64,000 nucleotides of DNA from Endomychus coccineus (taxonomy: Eukaryota > Arthropoda > Insecta > Coleoptera > Endomychidae): the NCBI GenBank assembly GCA_958510875.1, contig OY294067.1:201393982-201457981 (forward strand), given 5' to 3'. Positions 12,056-24,423 of the stretch are shown piece after piece (position 1 is the first letter of the stretch; every line of letters starts with the position of its first letter). The position numbers and the translations under genes are program-made. Under the pieces are notes generated by a model. It was not told the DNA's origin. It was given only the letters and a program-made list of their open reading frames with translations, and did not search any database.

Positions 12056-12374
12056 TAGTTATTAGCTGTTTCTGCGGGTGTAGTACACGGGCAATAGCTC
12101 GTAATACGTGAAAGGTAAGTACCACTCACTGACTCATCAAGAAATGTCCGAAACTGTGAAGCTCGACTTGAAATTTGGCATGTCAGATCCTTATAAAACT
12201 TAGGCACCAGCCAAGAAATGGGTTTCTCGAAAACTCAATTCCAAACGAGGTAAGCAGAATTCGGTATATTTTGACGTTTCTGACAGTTAATATAGTCGTG
12301 TAGTATTCATGACAAGCAGCTCCATAGATTGATGAATCAATTGATAGTTCGGAATCTCTATGACAGATAACTCA

Positions 12375-12500
12375 TAACCTCTGAACAAGACAAATAACAT
12401 GTACATGACACAGAGATGATACATTGACAGTCATATAATTTCCGCGACAGACCATTCCATAATATAGATATCCCTGTCAATTCAAATAAGCTTACACATG
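12375..12500 (+). repeat. Right member of the direct repeat flanking the foldback
   Basis: Partner of 9541-9670. Both copies lie just outside the hairpin and are far too long and diverged to be a simple target-site duplication. Confidence 0.6.
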
Positions 12501-12505
12501 TAATA

Positions 12506-15500
12506 AAATAGTGTTTTGCGTCTCTTGAAGACTTCTACTCATTTGTAATACGTATTAAGTAAAACATTCTATTGTCTCACATTTCACTGTGTGATATATT
12601 ATCTGAATACCACCTGTAGATAGTGTATTATTTCCATAGAATTCGGAAATTGATTGAAATATTTTTCTGATGTAGATTTGAAGTATGCAAAGTTGAATGA
12701 ACTGAAATATCTGATTATTCATTATAACAAACTTTTGTAGACATTCTGGGTGGAAAATTTATTACCTACTGATTAATACGAATGGAAAAGTTCTTCATAC
12801 TACTGTTGAGAGAAACATTTTAATTGGACAAATGAAAATGTCAGAATCAAATTAGTCTACAAGAAAGGAGACTAACGACAAATGTCTCCTTTGAATAAAA
12901 TGTCACGGAATTATAGCTTAGGCCTACGTGCCGATGTATTCTGAAAAGGCATCAAACGAAATAATTAAATGAAATCTCTCGTAGAATAAAAATATCGTTA
13001 TAACAGAGTTCGTGAAAATAATCAGAAATAAAAGTCTAAGTCAACAAATCAGGTGCACGTTCCCAGATTCATGATTTTCTGAAGTAGCATTAATTAAACT
13101 CGGAATTCATTTCTATTTCTAGACGGTACGGAAATTCTTCCGAGTAACTTGCTCCGTGTGATCCTTGAATATTTATTCTACCCGTTAGATGATGCGACGA
13201 AATCGGAAACGGAAGAGATTAAGCTAAATTTAATTTGGAGCATATTGGAAGTTTTAGAAAATAAATCAATAGAATAGCCGAATAAGACAATTTGTTCTAG
13301 ATAAGTATTAACAAGTTCAAAGTTTCTTCCTAATTGACACAATTCCGTGTGAGTACATCAAAAGATAAAGAATTGAATCTTCTAAATTATGAAAATAACA
13401 TTGTTTATTGAACATTAGGTTATTAAAATGAGTGAACGTAGAACACTGAGCCATAAGTGATATTGGAACACAAGTTCCTGAATGTCTAGTACAGTGTTTC
13501 AACTAAGTGCACAAATTTGGTATCACCCGAGTCTTACATTTCTGTGGATAAAAACATCTGAAAGGATAACGGATCATTGAGAAATATAATGCGATTCGAT
13601 GCCCTGCCAAAGATCAATTATTCATGTAGATTCATGTGAAGTTCAATCGTTCTGAATAGGGTGTAAGTATGAACATAAGTGTGATTGGCAATTACTCTGA
13701 CAGTACTTATTCAATGATATCTTTCCGGTTCTTACATATTTTAATGAAACTGACAGGAATGTTCTGGGTAAGTATGAAGAAATTTGAAGCTTATTTCCCC
13801 AATGGGCCACAATTCCGTGTAAGCTCTTGAAGAAAATTTTATTGAATATCTCAACCATCTTTTAATTTCTTCCATCGTGCTTGTATATTATTACAGAATC
13901 AGATTACGAATGAATTTATCTTCACAATGGTGTCGAACAAGTTATTAAGCATCATTTCTGCTTCCAGACTCTAGTTATTATTTCAAATAATGAAATTGAT
14001 AGGATGAACAAAATATATGATCTGCTATTGATATTTACTTCATTATGAGCTAAGAATAAATTAGGCAATGGAATTCACTGATTCCTTGCTACGATTGTAC
14101 AAGTTGTCTCTAACGGAACTCTGAACATGTTTGAGCCTTCTTGAACTATATTTCGACGATTTCGACAAAATTTCTTTTGTAATTGATGAGCAAGCTTCGG
14201 TGATTCTATTTTTGAGTTGCTGAATATTGTCAGGATGATGAAAGATCAGGAACAGGCTAATCTAACGATCTGGGAAGTCACATGAAGGGTTTTCTGTTAC
14301 CGATCCAGAATCATTACCTCCGAAGGAATTTTTTGTTGATTGATAATATATACCCAAGCAAAGATATAGATCAGTGACACTACATGTTTTTGTTGTTGCA
14401 CTGGTGATTCCGAGATGCGAAACAGCTTTCCGAAAATATTCAGCTGTGTTTCCAGGGTGTCATCGATTCATCCAGAGGAACCAATAATTAAACAATTATA
14501 CCTGTTCAACTGAGTAGATCACTAATACTGATCACATATAATTACAGATCGTTATCATCCTTGAGGATTGGACCAACCTTCCATGTCATGAATATTCATG
14601 AGAGACTAGACTAGATAAACTTGTAAGATAAATCTTACTCAACCGATCAAAGGAAATTTTACTGGTACAAAGACATCAAATGCGTCTTAGTAAATGGAAA
14701 TACTCCATCCATGACAGAAAACACAGTTTCAGTATGAGTATGAGTATTGATGAAGAACTCATCATTCCATATTCTATAATCACATTCACATGTCCGTCAT
14801 CCACAGGAATATGATTATCCTAAAAGAAATACAGATACATGAATAATGAAGCAGACGCAGCTACATTTTGAAGTTTATATAAAGAACTACCTATTCGACT
14901 AAATGAAACAATAACCCGAACGAAATCTTAAGTATTCTTGAGGTTGAAAGCATCCTTCCAAGAGAAGGATAATTCTTGAATAAAACTCAGATATACTAGA
15001 TAATATATCTAGCATTGTGCACTGTTGAACCTTCAATGCCAATGTGTTTTTCTGGAAATAAATAAATGGACACGAAACGAATAAACAGCGGAGAGATAAA
15101 TCTGAAGAGCGTTGTTCTTGATGACTGTAGAATTGAAGTAATGGGTGAGAATGCTTCGCTAAGATTTAAGTATTTATTCAAGTGAAATCTCTATTAGCCA
15201 CCATTACATTTATACCGTTCTTAACTACATACTTCGCTTGAGTAAAGGAATTTATGTCCAAAACTCATAACTTTGAACTCGTCAAATATTCTGCTGTCTG
15301 GAAATTTCCGTTTCTTTCAATTTATCCGGCACAATGCAAACAGAACAAACTGTTGGAATGTCAGCACGAAATAACCGAATGTATGAGATGACATAATATT
15401 ATAGCGCAAGGACAAAGGAGTTCATGGACATTTTCATGTACTGTGTCAAGTATAATCAGAATTATGTGTTCAATCATCAATCTTGATGGAATTAATAAAT

Positions 15501-18180
15501 GGATAGAATGACAAGTGGTCATTGAAATTGTTTGCTAAGCAAAATGTGGAAAAATCAGTATCTTGCGAATACCTCCTTTCCCATTAATTTGTCGAACACT
15601 AATTTCACTCATTGAAACAATTGATTGTTAAAATTTTCTGCAAAAAAGATTATGTATACAAATTGCACGCATGACCAATAGTTCTCGAGATAGTATGGTA
15701 TGAACTGCACAATGCTTCCGTTTCCCCACCTCCATCGAGCTGAATTGCAAGACCCGTGCCTTATATGGATCCCTGGATTGGTCGTGATTTATTGAATCAT
15801 AAGTTTTTGTCATCAATTTCCCCCTCCCATTCACTCATTCTTCTTCTTTATCTTCTCACTGAGGAAAGATTTATAAAAAACAGTAAACCGAAATTACATT
15901 TATTGAACTTTGATATATCCTTCTAACATGTTCCATGGTACATCAACATCGTCAAAAGTGTTTCTAACACTATGTATATGCATGCAGTGTTATGTATATA
16001 CTTCTGGAGATGTTGCTGGATGACGGAGCATGTAGAGTGAATATCCCAAAATTCGATAAGAGATATCTTGTTTCAAGTTTTTCTAAAAACCTTCCCTACT
16101 CTATTTCATCATCTTCTCCTGGAAGAGGAAATATTGAGACAAAATATTTTTTCTATTAGTGTGGGGAAATAAAGTCATTATAAAAGACATGTTTCATTTT
16201 CACATGCCATAGCTGAATGCGATAGAAGAAGTGTACTCTTTCATCAAAGAAGAGTGAGTACAATGAAGTTATTTTAGATTTGAATCAATCAGCAGATGCA
16301 TTAAAGCAAGAGAATTGCTCACGAAATACTGTCATGAATGATGGAATGCATTCCATTCTAGCAGCTCTAAAAACATTACATACCCTCGACAATTAATATC
16401 GATACTTGAATTTTTTTCTACTGTACAAAATTCAACAAGCCAGTGAAATGACATCACTTCCACCCAATACAGAAACCGCACACATTTTCTATCGTCATAG
16501 ATGAATTAAGTATTAGAAATTTGATTTTCGAAAATTTAATATACTAAATGCAGCTAGTTACAATAACTCCGAATCTTATTCGAGCATATATTACTAAATA
16601 CTAACAAAAACTGACATTTTCTACAGAATGGTTGTTGAAAGGTACAAACTGGACTGAGATAGGAATTTGCTCCTCAAGAGCGGAAGATAGACTTTGAAGA
16701 ACAATGGAGCGACCGAACATCTCAGTTTTTCCCGTAACTGTATAAAAGACTGCGGTTCAAACTGTTTATGCAGGAGAATGGTATACCATGCTCCATAGCT
16801 TGAAGCTATTGTAGGGGCTCAAATGCGGCTTCTTCTCATCCTACTGAATACCTCAACGGTACAAACATGGACGAGATCGATGTTGCATATAGGCCGTGGC
16901 AATATACAAATCTACATCCACATCTACCATTCGAACCACAGTCTTTTGTATAGTGCATCCGGCGCAGGTACTGGTAAGGTAGCATTTAACTGATTCACTG
17001 AGGATATAAGTCCCTTCCCAGCCAAGTCTATACGTGACAATATGATCACTGAATACTGCTGCTGATTGGTGCGAATCTGACCGTTTTTGGAATAGCTTTA
17101 TTGTATTTCCTTCTCCTTGGTGGAAGTACGCTCATCTTTTATCACATCCACCCATAGCAAGTAAAAATGATAATATCTTTATACTACTTATACAGTTATC
17201 TCAATATTTCTTCTTCTGGAAAAAGAAGAGAATGAGGAGGAAGGAAATAAACCTGACGAAATGTGAGAAATAAATAGAACAAGGATTAGATCTACCGGGG
17301 AAACCATGTAAGAAAACGCGTCGTCTTGAATTCATCCACAAACGAGGTGAGGATACGGAACACTGGGTAGCTTATACTTCCTTGGCATGATATCTCAAAG
17401 AATATTGGCCGTAGTAAAATTATTCCATAGAGAATTCTGAATAACAGTTTCTCAACTCATGATATTAGCGTATGACCTATACAAAACAAGATATTCGTTA
17501 AGATGTGATTATTTCGATTTTTGAATGATTGACGAAGCGTTCATCATTTTGATGAGACCTCCGTACATGTCATTTGTAATGTCAATATTTTTCCAGAATT
17601 ACTACCTTCCTACTCCCCTGAATAAACGTTGTATATGGGAAGTGTTGTAAGCCGTCTTCAACAATATTTTTCCGCAAATATCTGATGTGAGTTTTTCTGA
17701 CTGAATCATGAATATGCATGCGAATCATTAAGAATGTTTGGTTCATGTCTTATTTGTTTCATAGATAAGCACTTACCGCTGCAGACTTAACAAGGAGAAT
17801 TATGTGAATTCGATTTATTTGGACGCTGTATTCATTTATGACGATACTCGTGAGAGTCAACTAAATATTCTGTTCGTGAGGAAACATGAACAAGTTCGGG
17901 AAGAAAATACATTTTCCTGAATCAAACTGGTGAATCTAAAAAAAATTGTTATGCTCCAACTACACGAGAGGGAAGTCTGTAATGTTCAAAGAACACATGT
18001 GAGATCCCGGTGGAATGTTGTGAGAGGAGATAGGTGTTCTAATCTTTCTTGAATAATTGGAGATTACAGACATAAGGAGAGACCTCACTATGTGGAAAGT
18101 TACACAGCTTCGCCATTCGATATAAAAATGAACATCATCATATTAGGCATTGACGAATTCGCCTATCTGGAGAGAATACA
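12506..18180. other. 5.7 kb without recognisable genes
   Basis: Only short chance frames occur. Minor structure: CACAATTCCGTGT at about 13338 and 13809 suggests a weak duplication about 470 bases apart. An imperfect inverted repeat pairs about 16741-16763 with 16930-16953 (AAAAGACTG-GGTTC core). I see no protein motif, RNA gene or clear element end in this stretch. Confidence 0.4.
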
Positions 18181-18183
18181 AGC

Positions 18184-18615
18184 TTAACTTTTGGTTGCAT
18201 TAAACTCTACTAGATTTTCAGATCCCCTTTCCAAAATCGTTACCAGATCTTCATTAATTGTGTCGACCTGTTCCCGTCTTTCCCCTCTGGCTTCATTGAA
18301 TGATACACAGTCTGTAGATGTGGAAGCAATATGGAGTGTACCATCATCAAAGATGTGAATGGAACAGGTCGTTGATATGGAGTAGAAACATTCCTGTGTC
18401 CCGTTAATAGCCATTGTGTCGGAGGACTCTCCGTTGACCAACACATAAAGTGATCTACGTGATAGAACACTGGAGAACAAAGTTGAGGCATTACATATTA
18501 TAAAGGAGATTTTCCAAGAAGGCCTCGGTTCCAAACTCGGTCGAATGCTTTGGAGGTATTCAATTCCACAGCTGAAAATTCCGAATATTTTTCAATAGAA
18601 TTCTGTCATACATAT
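18184..18615 (-). pseudogene. Jockey-type RT fragment, downstream half (palm), split by the BEL element
   Basis: Read on the minus strand from 18615 downward, there is a motif-A-like TSKAFDRVWNRG followed, in another frame, by a 116-codon frame containing FDDGTLHIA, the FADD catalytic box of LINE RTs with one change. The upstream half of the same RT lies at 28198-28500 and ends STGDQFAYVT. Removing the BEL element and one CATAT copy brings the halves together in the right order. This supports both the RT call and the BEL boundaries. Frameshifts are present. Confidence 0.75.
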
Positions 18616-18793
18616 CATTAAGGCTTGTGTTGGGACTGTACCATGTGTGAAATGTAGGTGGCAGCATATGAAAGAGTTGGAGCCATCTCTCTCCCTCACG
18701 AGAGCCCGCTGACTTAGCGACGCTCAGTATGCGATCAGCTTAGCGAGAGTAGACATTCATCCGAATCATTATATCTAATTCCGGAATAACTTG

Positions 18794-20247
18794 TGTAACG
18801 AAGCTTAAATTTCGAAAGATTATTTAATTTAGATCAGGCAATAAATACGGATGTTACATGTAATTTCAGTTTGAACAGTACATTATTTCAATAGATATGA
18901 ATGAATTCCGAATGTGTATTCCGTGATTGCCACTTTTCTAAATCTCCGTAATTTCAAATAAGTATAATTATTCAAATAGATGAATCTAATTCATGCCCGT
19001 TCAAAATTGCATTTCATTCCGATACAAATATGTTGCAAAAACAGGGGTCTGGCCAGTTAAGACACCAAACTTTGTGCAGCCTTATGTATAAAAAGGGCGA
19101 ACAACCTAAAAACTCCGATAACACTTGTTTACTCCGCCGGGAAGAACTGGTGTGATATCATGAGCGCGGATTTTAGATCTGAAAAGTAGCGTCACTTTTA
19201 ACCATTGTTCGGGGCATAAGTAAAAACTATTGGCACAAAAATAAGGATTTGGTGGAGCAGACCTGTCCAGAACCTCGGAAAACATATAAAAGCCGTGACA
19301 GCCGAAAGATCTCTCTCTTGTGTTTTTGAATTTCGATCAGTACAGTTACTCTCTTGTGATTTCGATTTAGAATCAGTACCGTTGCCCTCTTTTGTGATTT
19401 CGATTTTCAATCCGTACCGTTAAAGTGTGATTATCATATTAGAATCAAAGTGAAATAATTATTATCCGAGTTTAAGTCAGATTTGAAAAAGTGAATTAAC
19501 AATAGTGTTCCGTTCAAGTGAAATTTCGTATAAGGTAAATGGCTTAATATTTTATATTCGGGCATTACGATATATCTTCCGAATCCGAACCGACCGTATT
19601 TAAACCGTTTGATATATCGTAGTGCGTTTTAACAACATTTCAAGTAATATGGCTATCTGAATATTTACCGAATACAGCTATTACGATAGGACCTGTTTGA
19701 TTCGTACTTTTCCGCAAATTGATCATTCCTGAATCATTCATCAACCGATCCCGTACCGCTGAATGAAATTTAGTTACCGAACTTATCGTAGAGTAGATAT
19801 CTTGAAAGAATTTTCATTTACCGTTTGAGCTTCATTACATTTTCCGTCTGGGTGTAATTTTGTGAAATAATACCGTTCAATTGCATTTATATTGATTATT
19901 CTGAAAGTGTACTTGTTATATTTATTATATATTTTATTATTTGGAATTTCCCGTTTTATTGAATTATTTCTGCTCCATCTTCAAACGAGCTAAGTTATAA
20001 CCAGGTATCAATTGTAATTAAAGCCTACAATTTCGATACAGTTTTCTGCCCATTGGACTCTGGTTATACTTCACTGTAGCTACCCTAGGGACAAGACTAT
20101 CTTTAGATAGCATAGTGACAAGCCTTGTGGAGAGGACCCTAGCAGAAGTCCTCAAAAAGGAGTAAACCTTTAGGAAAAATCTGGCGTCCGAGGATTCGAA
20201 GCTTACGCAGTAAGCAATATACCGAAAAGCGACAAGGTCACGTTATA
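18794..20247 (+). mobile_element. Solo LTR, 1,454 bp, probably Gypsy type
   Basis: The insert starts TGTAACG at 18794 and ends CGTTATA at 20247, nearly the inverted complement; TG...CA ends with one C-to-T change explain it. It is flanked by CTTG (18790-18793 and 20248-20251), a 4-bp duplication as made by many Gypsy integrases. It has no ORF, but it has TATA-like boxes and AT-rich downstream sequence, as expected of an LTR. A non-autonomous DNA element is a less likely alternative, because only seven terminal bases are inverted. Confidence 0.72.
19285..19291 (+). promoter_or_regulatory. TATA-like box in the solo LTR
   Basis: TATAAAA within ACATATAAAAGCCGTGACAG, followed about 30 bases later by a TC-rich start-like region. 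A second TATAAAAA lies at 19087-19094. Activity is inferred only. Confidence 0.45.
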
Positions 20248-20374
20248 CTTGTCTAAAATAAACTTTGTTTGCACAGTTCTCTCACGTACTAAGTTTATTA
20301 AACAAATTAAAATACAGTCCACTTTTCAAATAATCACCAGAACGGAGATACTCATTCGCTCAATCGAACATTTT

Positions 20375-20390
20375 TGGTCGGCTTCGAACC
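20375..20390 (+). other. Candidate primer-binding site of the BEL element
   Basis: TGGTCGGCTTCGAACC starts four bases after the left LTR. A 5' TGG is expected of a tRNA 3'-CCA complement. I could not assign the tRNA. The TTCGAA word sits too close to CCA to be a standard T-loop, so the match may be to an acceptor end only. Confidence 0.5.
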
Positions 20391-20716
20391 AAATAAACAA
20401 TCAGTGTGATAAATGAACTTATTTATTACTGTGCAATTAACAAACAATAAAACAGTTTTTTAACAAGAAAACAGTGCTAAGTTGTGTGCAAGGTGCATGA
20501 TTGCAGCGGAAATCGGTATCTCTCAGAAGGTTCAGGCTTGCCGACTCTACTTTGTGGAACTTGCCGGCCAGTCGGGCTGAGAACAACACAGAAAGCAAGG
20601 TCGTATCATTCCTTCTCTTTCTAATACGTTTCATTTCCACATCCTTGAATTGAAAGTATGTCCTAACTTTGTTACCACTCCATTTCAATTTATCTTTTCA
20701 GTATTTGAAAACAATA

Positions 20717-21218
20717 CAGGGTGTTCCATCTCAGATGAGCCACCCCGTATATTTCTTATCCCATAGTGAGTGGAAAAATCTCCCGGAACACATCGAACGA
20801 CTTTGTTTGGGGGACATCTTTTGACGTATATTTGAGGCTTGAACGAGCAACCCCCTAATAGGGGGAGCTTCAACCCCTCAAAATTGAATAGGGAAAAGGG
20901 GTTGAAGGATACGTCATTTGAAAGGTCTTGGAAGCCTATTCACAACGGTGTATGAAGAACGTAAATTTGATGAACCGTTTCCGCCAAAAATTAATTTTGT
21001 TGCTCGAATGCGCCACCTCGAATATTGTGGTTATTTGCACAATGTACAAGCTCATTTTTACTAAGCCTTTTTCACAAACTTGAACAATCTTCAAAAATCA
21101 CATTCAAAAAAAAATTGAATTGTGTTGACATGCTTACAATGAAAAAAAATGAATCTGCTTGGTTGAATCAAATGTTCAAATTGTCCTCCATTGACTTCCA
21201 TACAATAATACATTCTCT
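20717..21218 (+). repeat. Left terminal inverted repeat of mariner copy 2
   Basis: Its inner end (about 21160-21218) is the inverted complement of the last codons of the transposase at 22309-22365. The gene's 3' end therefore lies inside the right repeat and is mirrored on the left. Confidence 0.85.
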
Positions 21219-21380
21219 CAAACTAATAAATGAAAAAACAGCGAAACATTCCCTTATGTTGCCTTCATTTTTTGTTCTTAGAAGGTGTTTATCTGGTTTT
21301 AACGTTTCTTCGATCTTTTCATGATTTGAATCAATCTGTTGAGTTACTACTTTGCTCATTTGTTTGAAATTTCAAAAAAT

Positions 21381-22365
21381 ATGGTGTACACATTGCAAGA
21401 ACGTGTTGTGCTGGTAAGCCTTTATTACCAAAATCAAAATTATGCCCGAGCGGCTGCGAAAATCATCCTGAACGTAGCGTTCGCCATAAGTACGTAATGG
21501 AATTGATTTCAAAATTTGTGGAGACGGGTTCAGTAATGGATAAAAAGAAGGCACCCATTGGAATTGTTAATGATCAAAGAGCAGCTGTGGCGGTATTGGG
21601 ACATGTCCAACTTATACCAAACACGCAATCTGTACGACAACTTTCTGCAGCTTCCGGTATTAGCCAATCAAACGTTTTCAGAATCTTACATAAACACAAG
21701 TTCCATCCGTCCAAAATTAAATTAATTCAGGAATCAAATGATGATGATTGGGATCGAAGGCAAGAGTTTTGCGGAATTATGGTCGAGCGTATCAACAATA
21801 ACCCAAATTTCTTGTACAACGTTTGCTTTTCTGACGAATGCACTTTTTTACTTAATGGAGAGGTTAACCGGCATAACTGTAGAATTTGAAGCGATACAAA
21901 TCCTCATGTACTTCGAGAAGCTCACACTCAACATCGGGAAAAGCTTAACGTTTGGGTAGGAATTTTAGGAGACCACCTAATTGAACTGAACAATTAGAAA
22001 ACGAACCTCTACTACTTGAACAACAATTGCATTTCAAACAAGACGGAGCTCCTCCTCACTACGCCGCACCAGTTCGCCAATACCTCAATTTGCAATACCC
22101 CGGTCGTTGGATTGGAAGAAGAGGTCCTATGGAGTGACCTGCCCGATCTCCTGACCTGAACCCTCTGGACTTCTTGTGGGGACATCTTAAGTACAAGATT
22201 TTTGTGACTCAGCCTGAAAATTTGGACGAACTACGCCAACAAATTGTAAATGAGTTTCGTCAAATAATAACTCCAATTATGCTGAACGATGTTAGAGACG
22301 GTTTTCAGTCAAGATTGTATTATTGTATGGAAGTCAATGGAGGACAATTCGAACATTTGATTTAA
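21381..22365 (+). pseudogene. Mariner (DD41D) transposase, copy 2, broken
   Basis: The gene begins at ATG 21381 with an HTH-like start (LQERVVLVSLYYQN, then RAAAKI). It shifts frame near 21490, continues 21497-21889 with the helix-turn-helix region SVRQLSAASGISQSNVFRIL and the first catalytic box FSDECTF, then shifts again. FKQDGAPPH carries the second Asp. SPDLNPLDFFLWG carries the third, 41 residues later. It ends GGQFEHLI at 22365. A TGA at 22135-22137 falls at the conserved Trp between the Gly-Pro and Pro-x-Arg-Ser-Pro motifs, the same codon that is TGA in copy 1. The last 19 codons lie in the right inverted repeat. Confidence 0.88.
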
Positions 22366-22801
22366 ACACGCCGATTTAATTTTTTTCATTGTAAGCATGA
22401 CAACACAATTCAATTTTTTCACGAATATGATTTGTTGAAGATTGTTTGAGTTTGTAAAAAAAGCATAATAAAAATGAGCTTGTACATAGTACAAATAACC
22501 AAAATATTCAAGGTGGCGCATTCGAGCAACAAAATTAATTTTTGGCGAAAACGGTTAATCAAATTCACGTTTTTCATACATGTAAAGAGGCTTCCAAGAC
22601 CTTTCAAATGACGTATCACTCAATCCCTCTCCCATATTCAATTTTGAGGGGTTGAAGCGCATCCTATTAGGGGGTTCAAGCCTCAAATATACGTCAAAAG
22701 ATGTCCCCCAAACAAAATCATTCGACGTGTTTCGGGAGATTTTTTCACTCACTATGGGATAAGAAATATACGGGGTGACTCGTCTGAGATGGAACATCCT
22801 G
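22309..22801 (-). repeat. Right terminal inverted repeat of mariner copy 2
   Basis: Mirror of 20717-21218; it overlaps the transposase 3' end. Confidence 0.85.
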
Positions 22802-22988
22802 TATAGTGTTTCAGGCTCGTTCCAAGTCATGATCATAGAATACATCGATTACTTATCGTAATAAAACAAATCAGTCGTGATAAGTGATCGCATACTCTAA
22901 ATATAAAGAAATTTCACGTTTTCGTACAATACATTGTCGCAACAAACAGTGAAATTTTAAGCATTATTCATAAATTTATATCATAAAC

Positions 22989-24357
22989 ATGACGGAAGAG
23001 TTCGAAATGCTCATTGCTCGACGTGGACAGTTAAAAGCACAATTAACACGATTTAAAAAGTTTCTCGAACAACATCACAATGAGACTTCTCTAAACCAGA
23101 TACAGATACGTAGATAACTACAGATGTAAATACACACGAAATAGAGCGCGATCAATTTGAAAGCAACTATTTTGCGATTATATCTGAAGCAAAACAGCTG
23201 ATAATTTCAAACACTATTATTGTCTCCAGTCAATCGCAATGCTCGTCTCCTCCTCCTCCATTCACATTAGTAAATAACACACAGTTCAACGTCAAATTAC
23301 CAGAAATAAAATTGCCTGAGTTTCGAAGAAACTACGACAAATGGACGCAATTTCATGACACGTTCGATTCGTTAATCGAGAATAATCCCACGTTAACCAA
23401 CGTACAAAAATTGTACTATTTACAAGCATCGCTCAAGGGTGAAGCACTAAACATAATAAGCTCGTTAACTCACCGATTCTATAGAGAGATATGAGGATGA
23501 AAAAGCGATCATACATTCTCATTTAAGTTCAATACACAATCTTGCCACAATTTCCAAGGAATCACATGTAAACTTGCGAAATTTTCTCGATTCGTTTTCA
23601 TTACTTCTCGCTAAAAAAATTTGGTGAAAAAGTAGAAGATTGGAATACTCTTCTGATATTTCTGCTAGTTCTAAAATTAGATAATTCCACTCGTACCAAA
23701 TGGGAAATTCACGTTAAAAATAACATTTCTCCCATAGTCAATGAATTTTTAAAATTTTCAACTGAACACTGTCAATTGCTGGAAAAGCTGGATATAAAAT
23801 CCACTAACAATACTTCCAATAAATCACAACCGATTGCAAAATCTTTCGTTCACTTTACTCCTACAAATAACTCATACCCTCTCTGCAAGGAAGCACATCA
23901 AATTTATAATTGGAAACGTTTTCAAAATTTGAGTACTCATGATAGATATTCGGAAATCAAACGTTTACACCTATGCACAAATTGCTTGAGCGCAGGACAT
24001 TTAAACTCAAATTGTATGTCCAGGACTTGTAAGCATTGTGATCAAAGGCACAATTCCCTATTGCACAGAGATAATAACAAACACTCAAATTTCGTTGATA
24101 AAAACAAATCAAATAGTTCTTCAAGCACAACTGAATCACACTCAATATCTGCATGCAATTACACTAATTCTTCAAATTCAACAACTCTGCTTTCAACCGC
24201 GGTTATAAATATATTTGATCATCAAAACAACCCTATAAAATGTCGTTGTCAATTAGATAGCGGTTCACAGTCGAACTTCATATCAATAGAACTGTTTGAA
24301 AAATTGAAATTGAAATACAGCGACACAAATATGGCTATAACAGGCGTAAATAATTAA
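22989..24357 (+). pseudogene. BEL/Pao gag and aspartic protease, broken
   Basis: Gag would form the particle and the protease would cut the polyprotein. ATG 22989 opens a BEL-type start (LIARRGQLKAQLTRFKKFL) that stops near 23114. In another frame KLPEIKLPEF and KWTQFHDTFDSLI (to 23480) are the DUF1759-type gag region. 23776-24357 holds two Cys/His knuckles (CTNCLSAGHLNSNC and CKHCDQRHNSLLH), then the protease active site LDSGSQSNF at about 24255. Stops and frameshifts separate the pieces. The family assignment is strong because of the DUF1759-knuckle-protease order. Confidence 0.88.
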
Positions 24358-24423
24358 CTAACCACAATATCTAAACAAATAATTACAGAAATAGGTTCAT
24401 TACAAACACAGTTTACGTCAAAG

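Larger units (their letters stand above)
18616..20370 (+). repeat. Left LTR of the BEL element, interrupted
   Basis: 18616-18793 and 20252-20370 together match 27901-28197. Shared landmarks include CATGTGTGAA, GATCAGCTTAGCGAGAGTAG and the end TCGAACA. The break lies exactly at the CTTG duplication that flanks the inserted solo LTR. Confidence 0.93.
20717..22801 (+). mobile_element. DD41D mariner-type transposon, copy 2, inside the BEL element
   Basis: It starts CAGGGTGTTCC at 20717 and ends GGAACATCCTG at 22801, flanked by TA at 20715-20716 and 22802-22803. It lies between the BEL primer-binding site and gag, so it is younger than the BEL insertion. Inverted repeats are about 500 bp (20717-21218 and about 22309-22801). 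It differs clearly from copy 1 in sequence, but shares the long-arm design and DD41D transposase. Confidence 0.92.

Noticed and set aside
9541..12500. Target-site duplication of the foldback
   Set aside because: 125-bp copies at about 75% identity cannot be an insertion duplication.
18184..18534. Novel host protein of 116 residues
   Set aside because: The FDDGTLHIA box and the matching upstream half at 28198-28510 show it is a LINE RT fragment.
20375..20390. Naming the primer tRNA from the primer-binding site
   Set aside because: The TTCGAA word is too near the CCA complement for a normal T-arm, so no specific tRNA could be supported.
5266..22137. Claiming a reassigned TGA codon or selenocysteine
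   Set aside because: Both genes have other stops or frameshifts, so ordinary decay is sufficient. Only the coincidence is reported.
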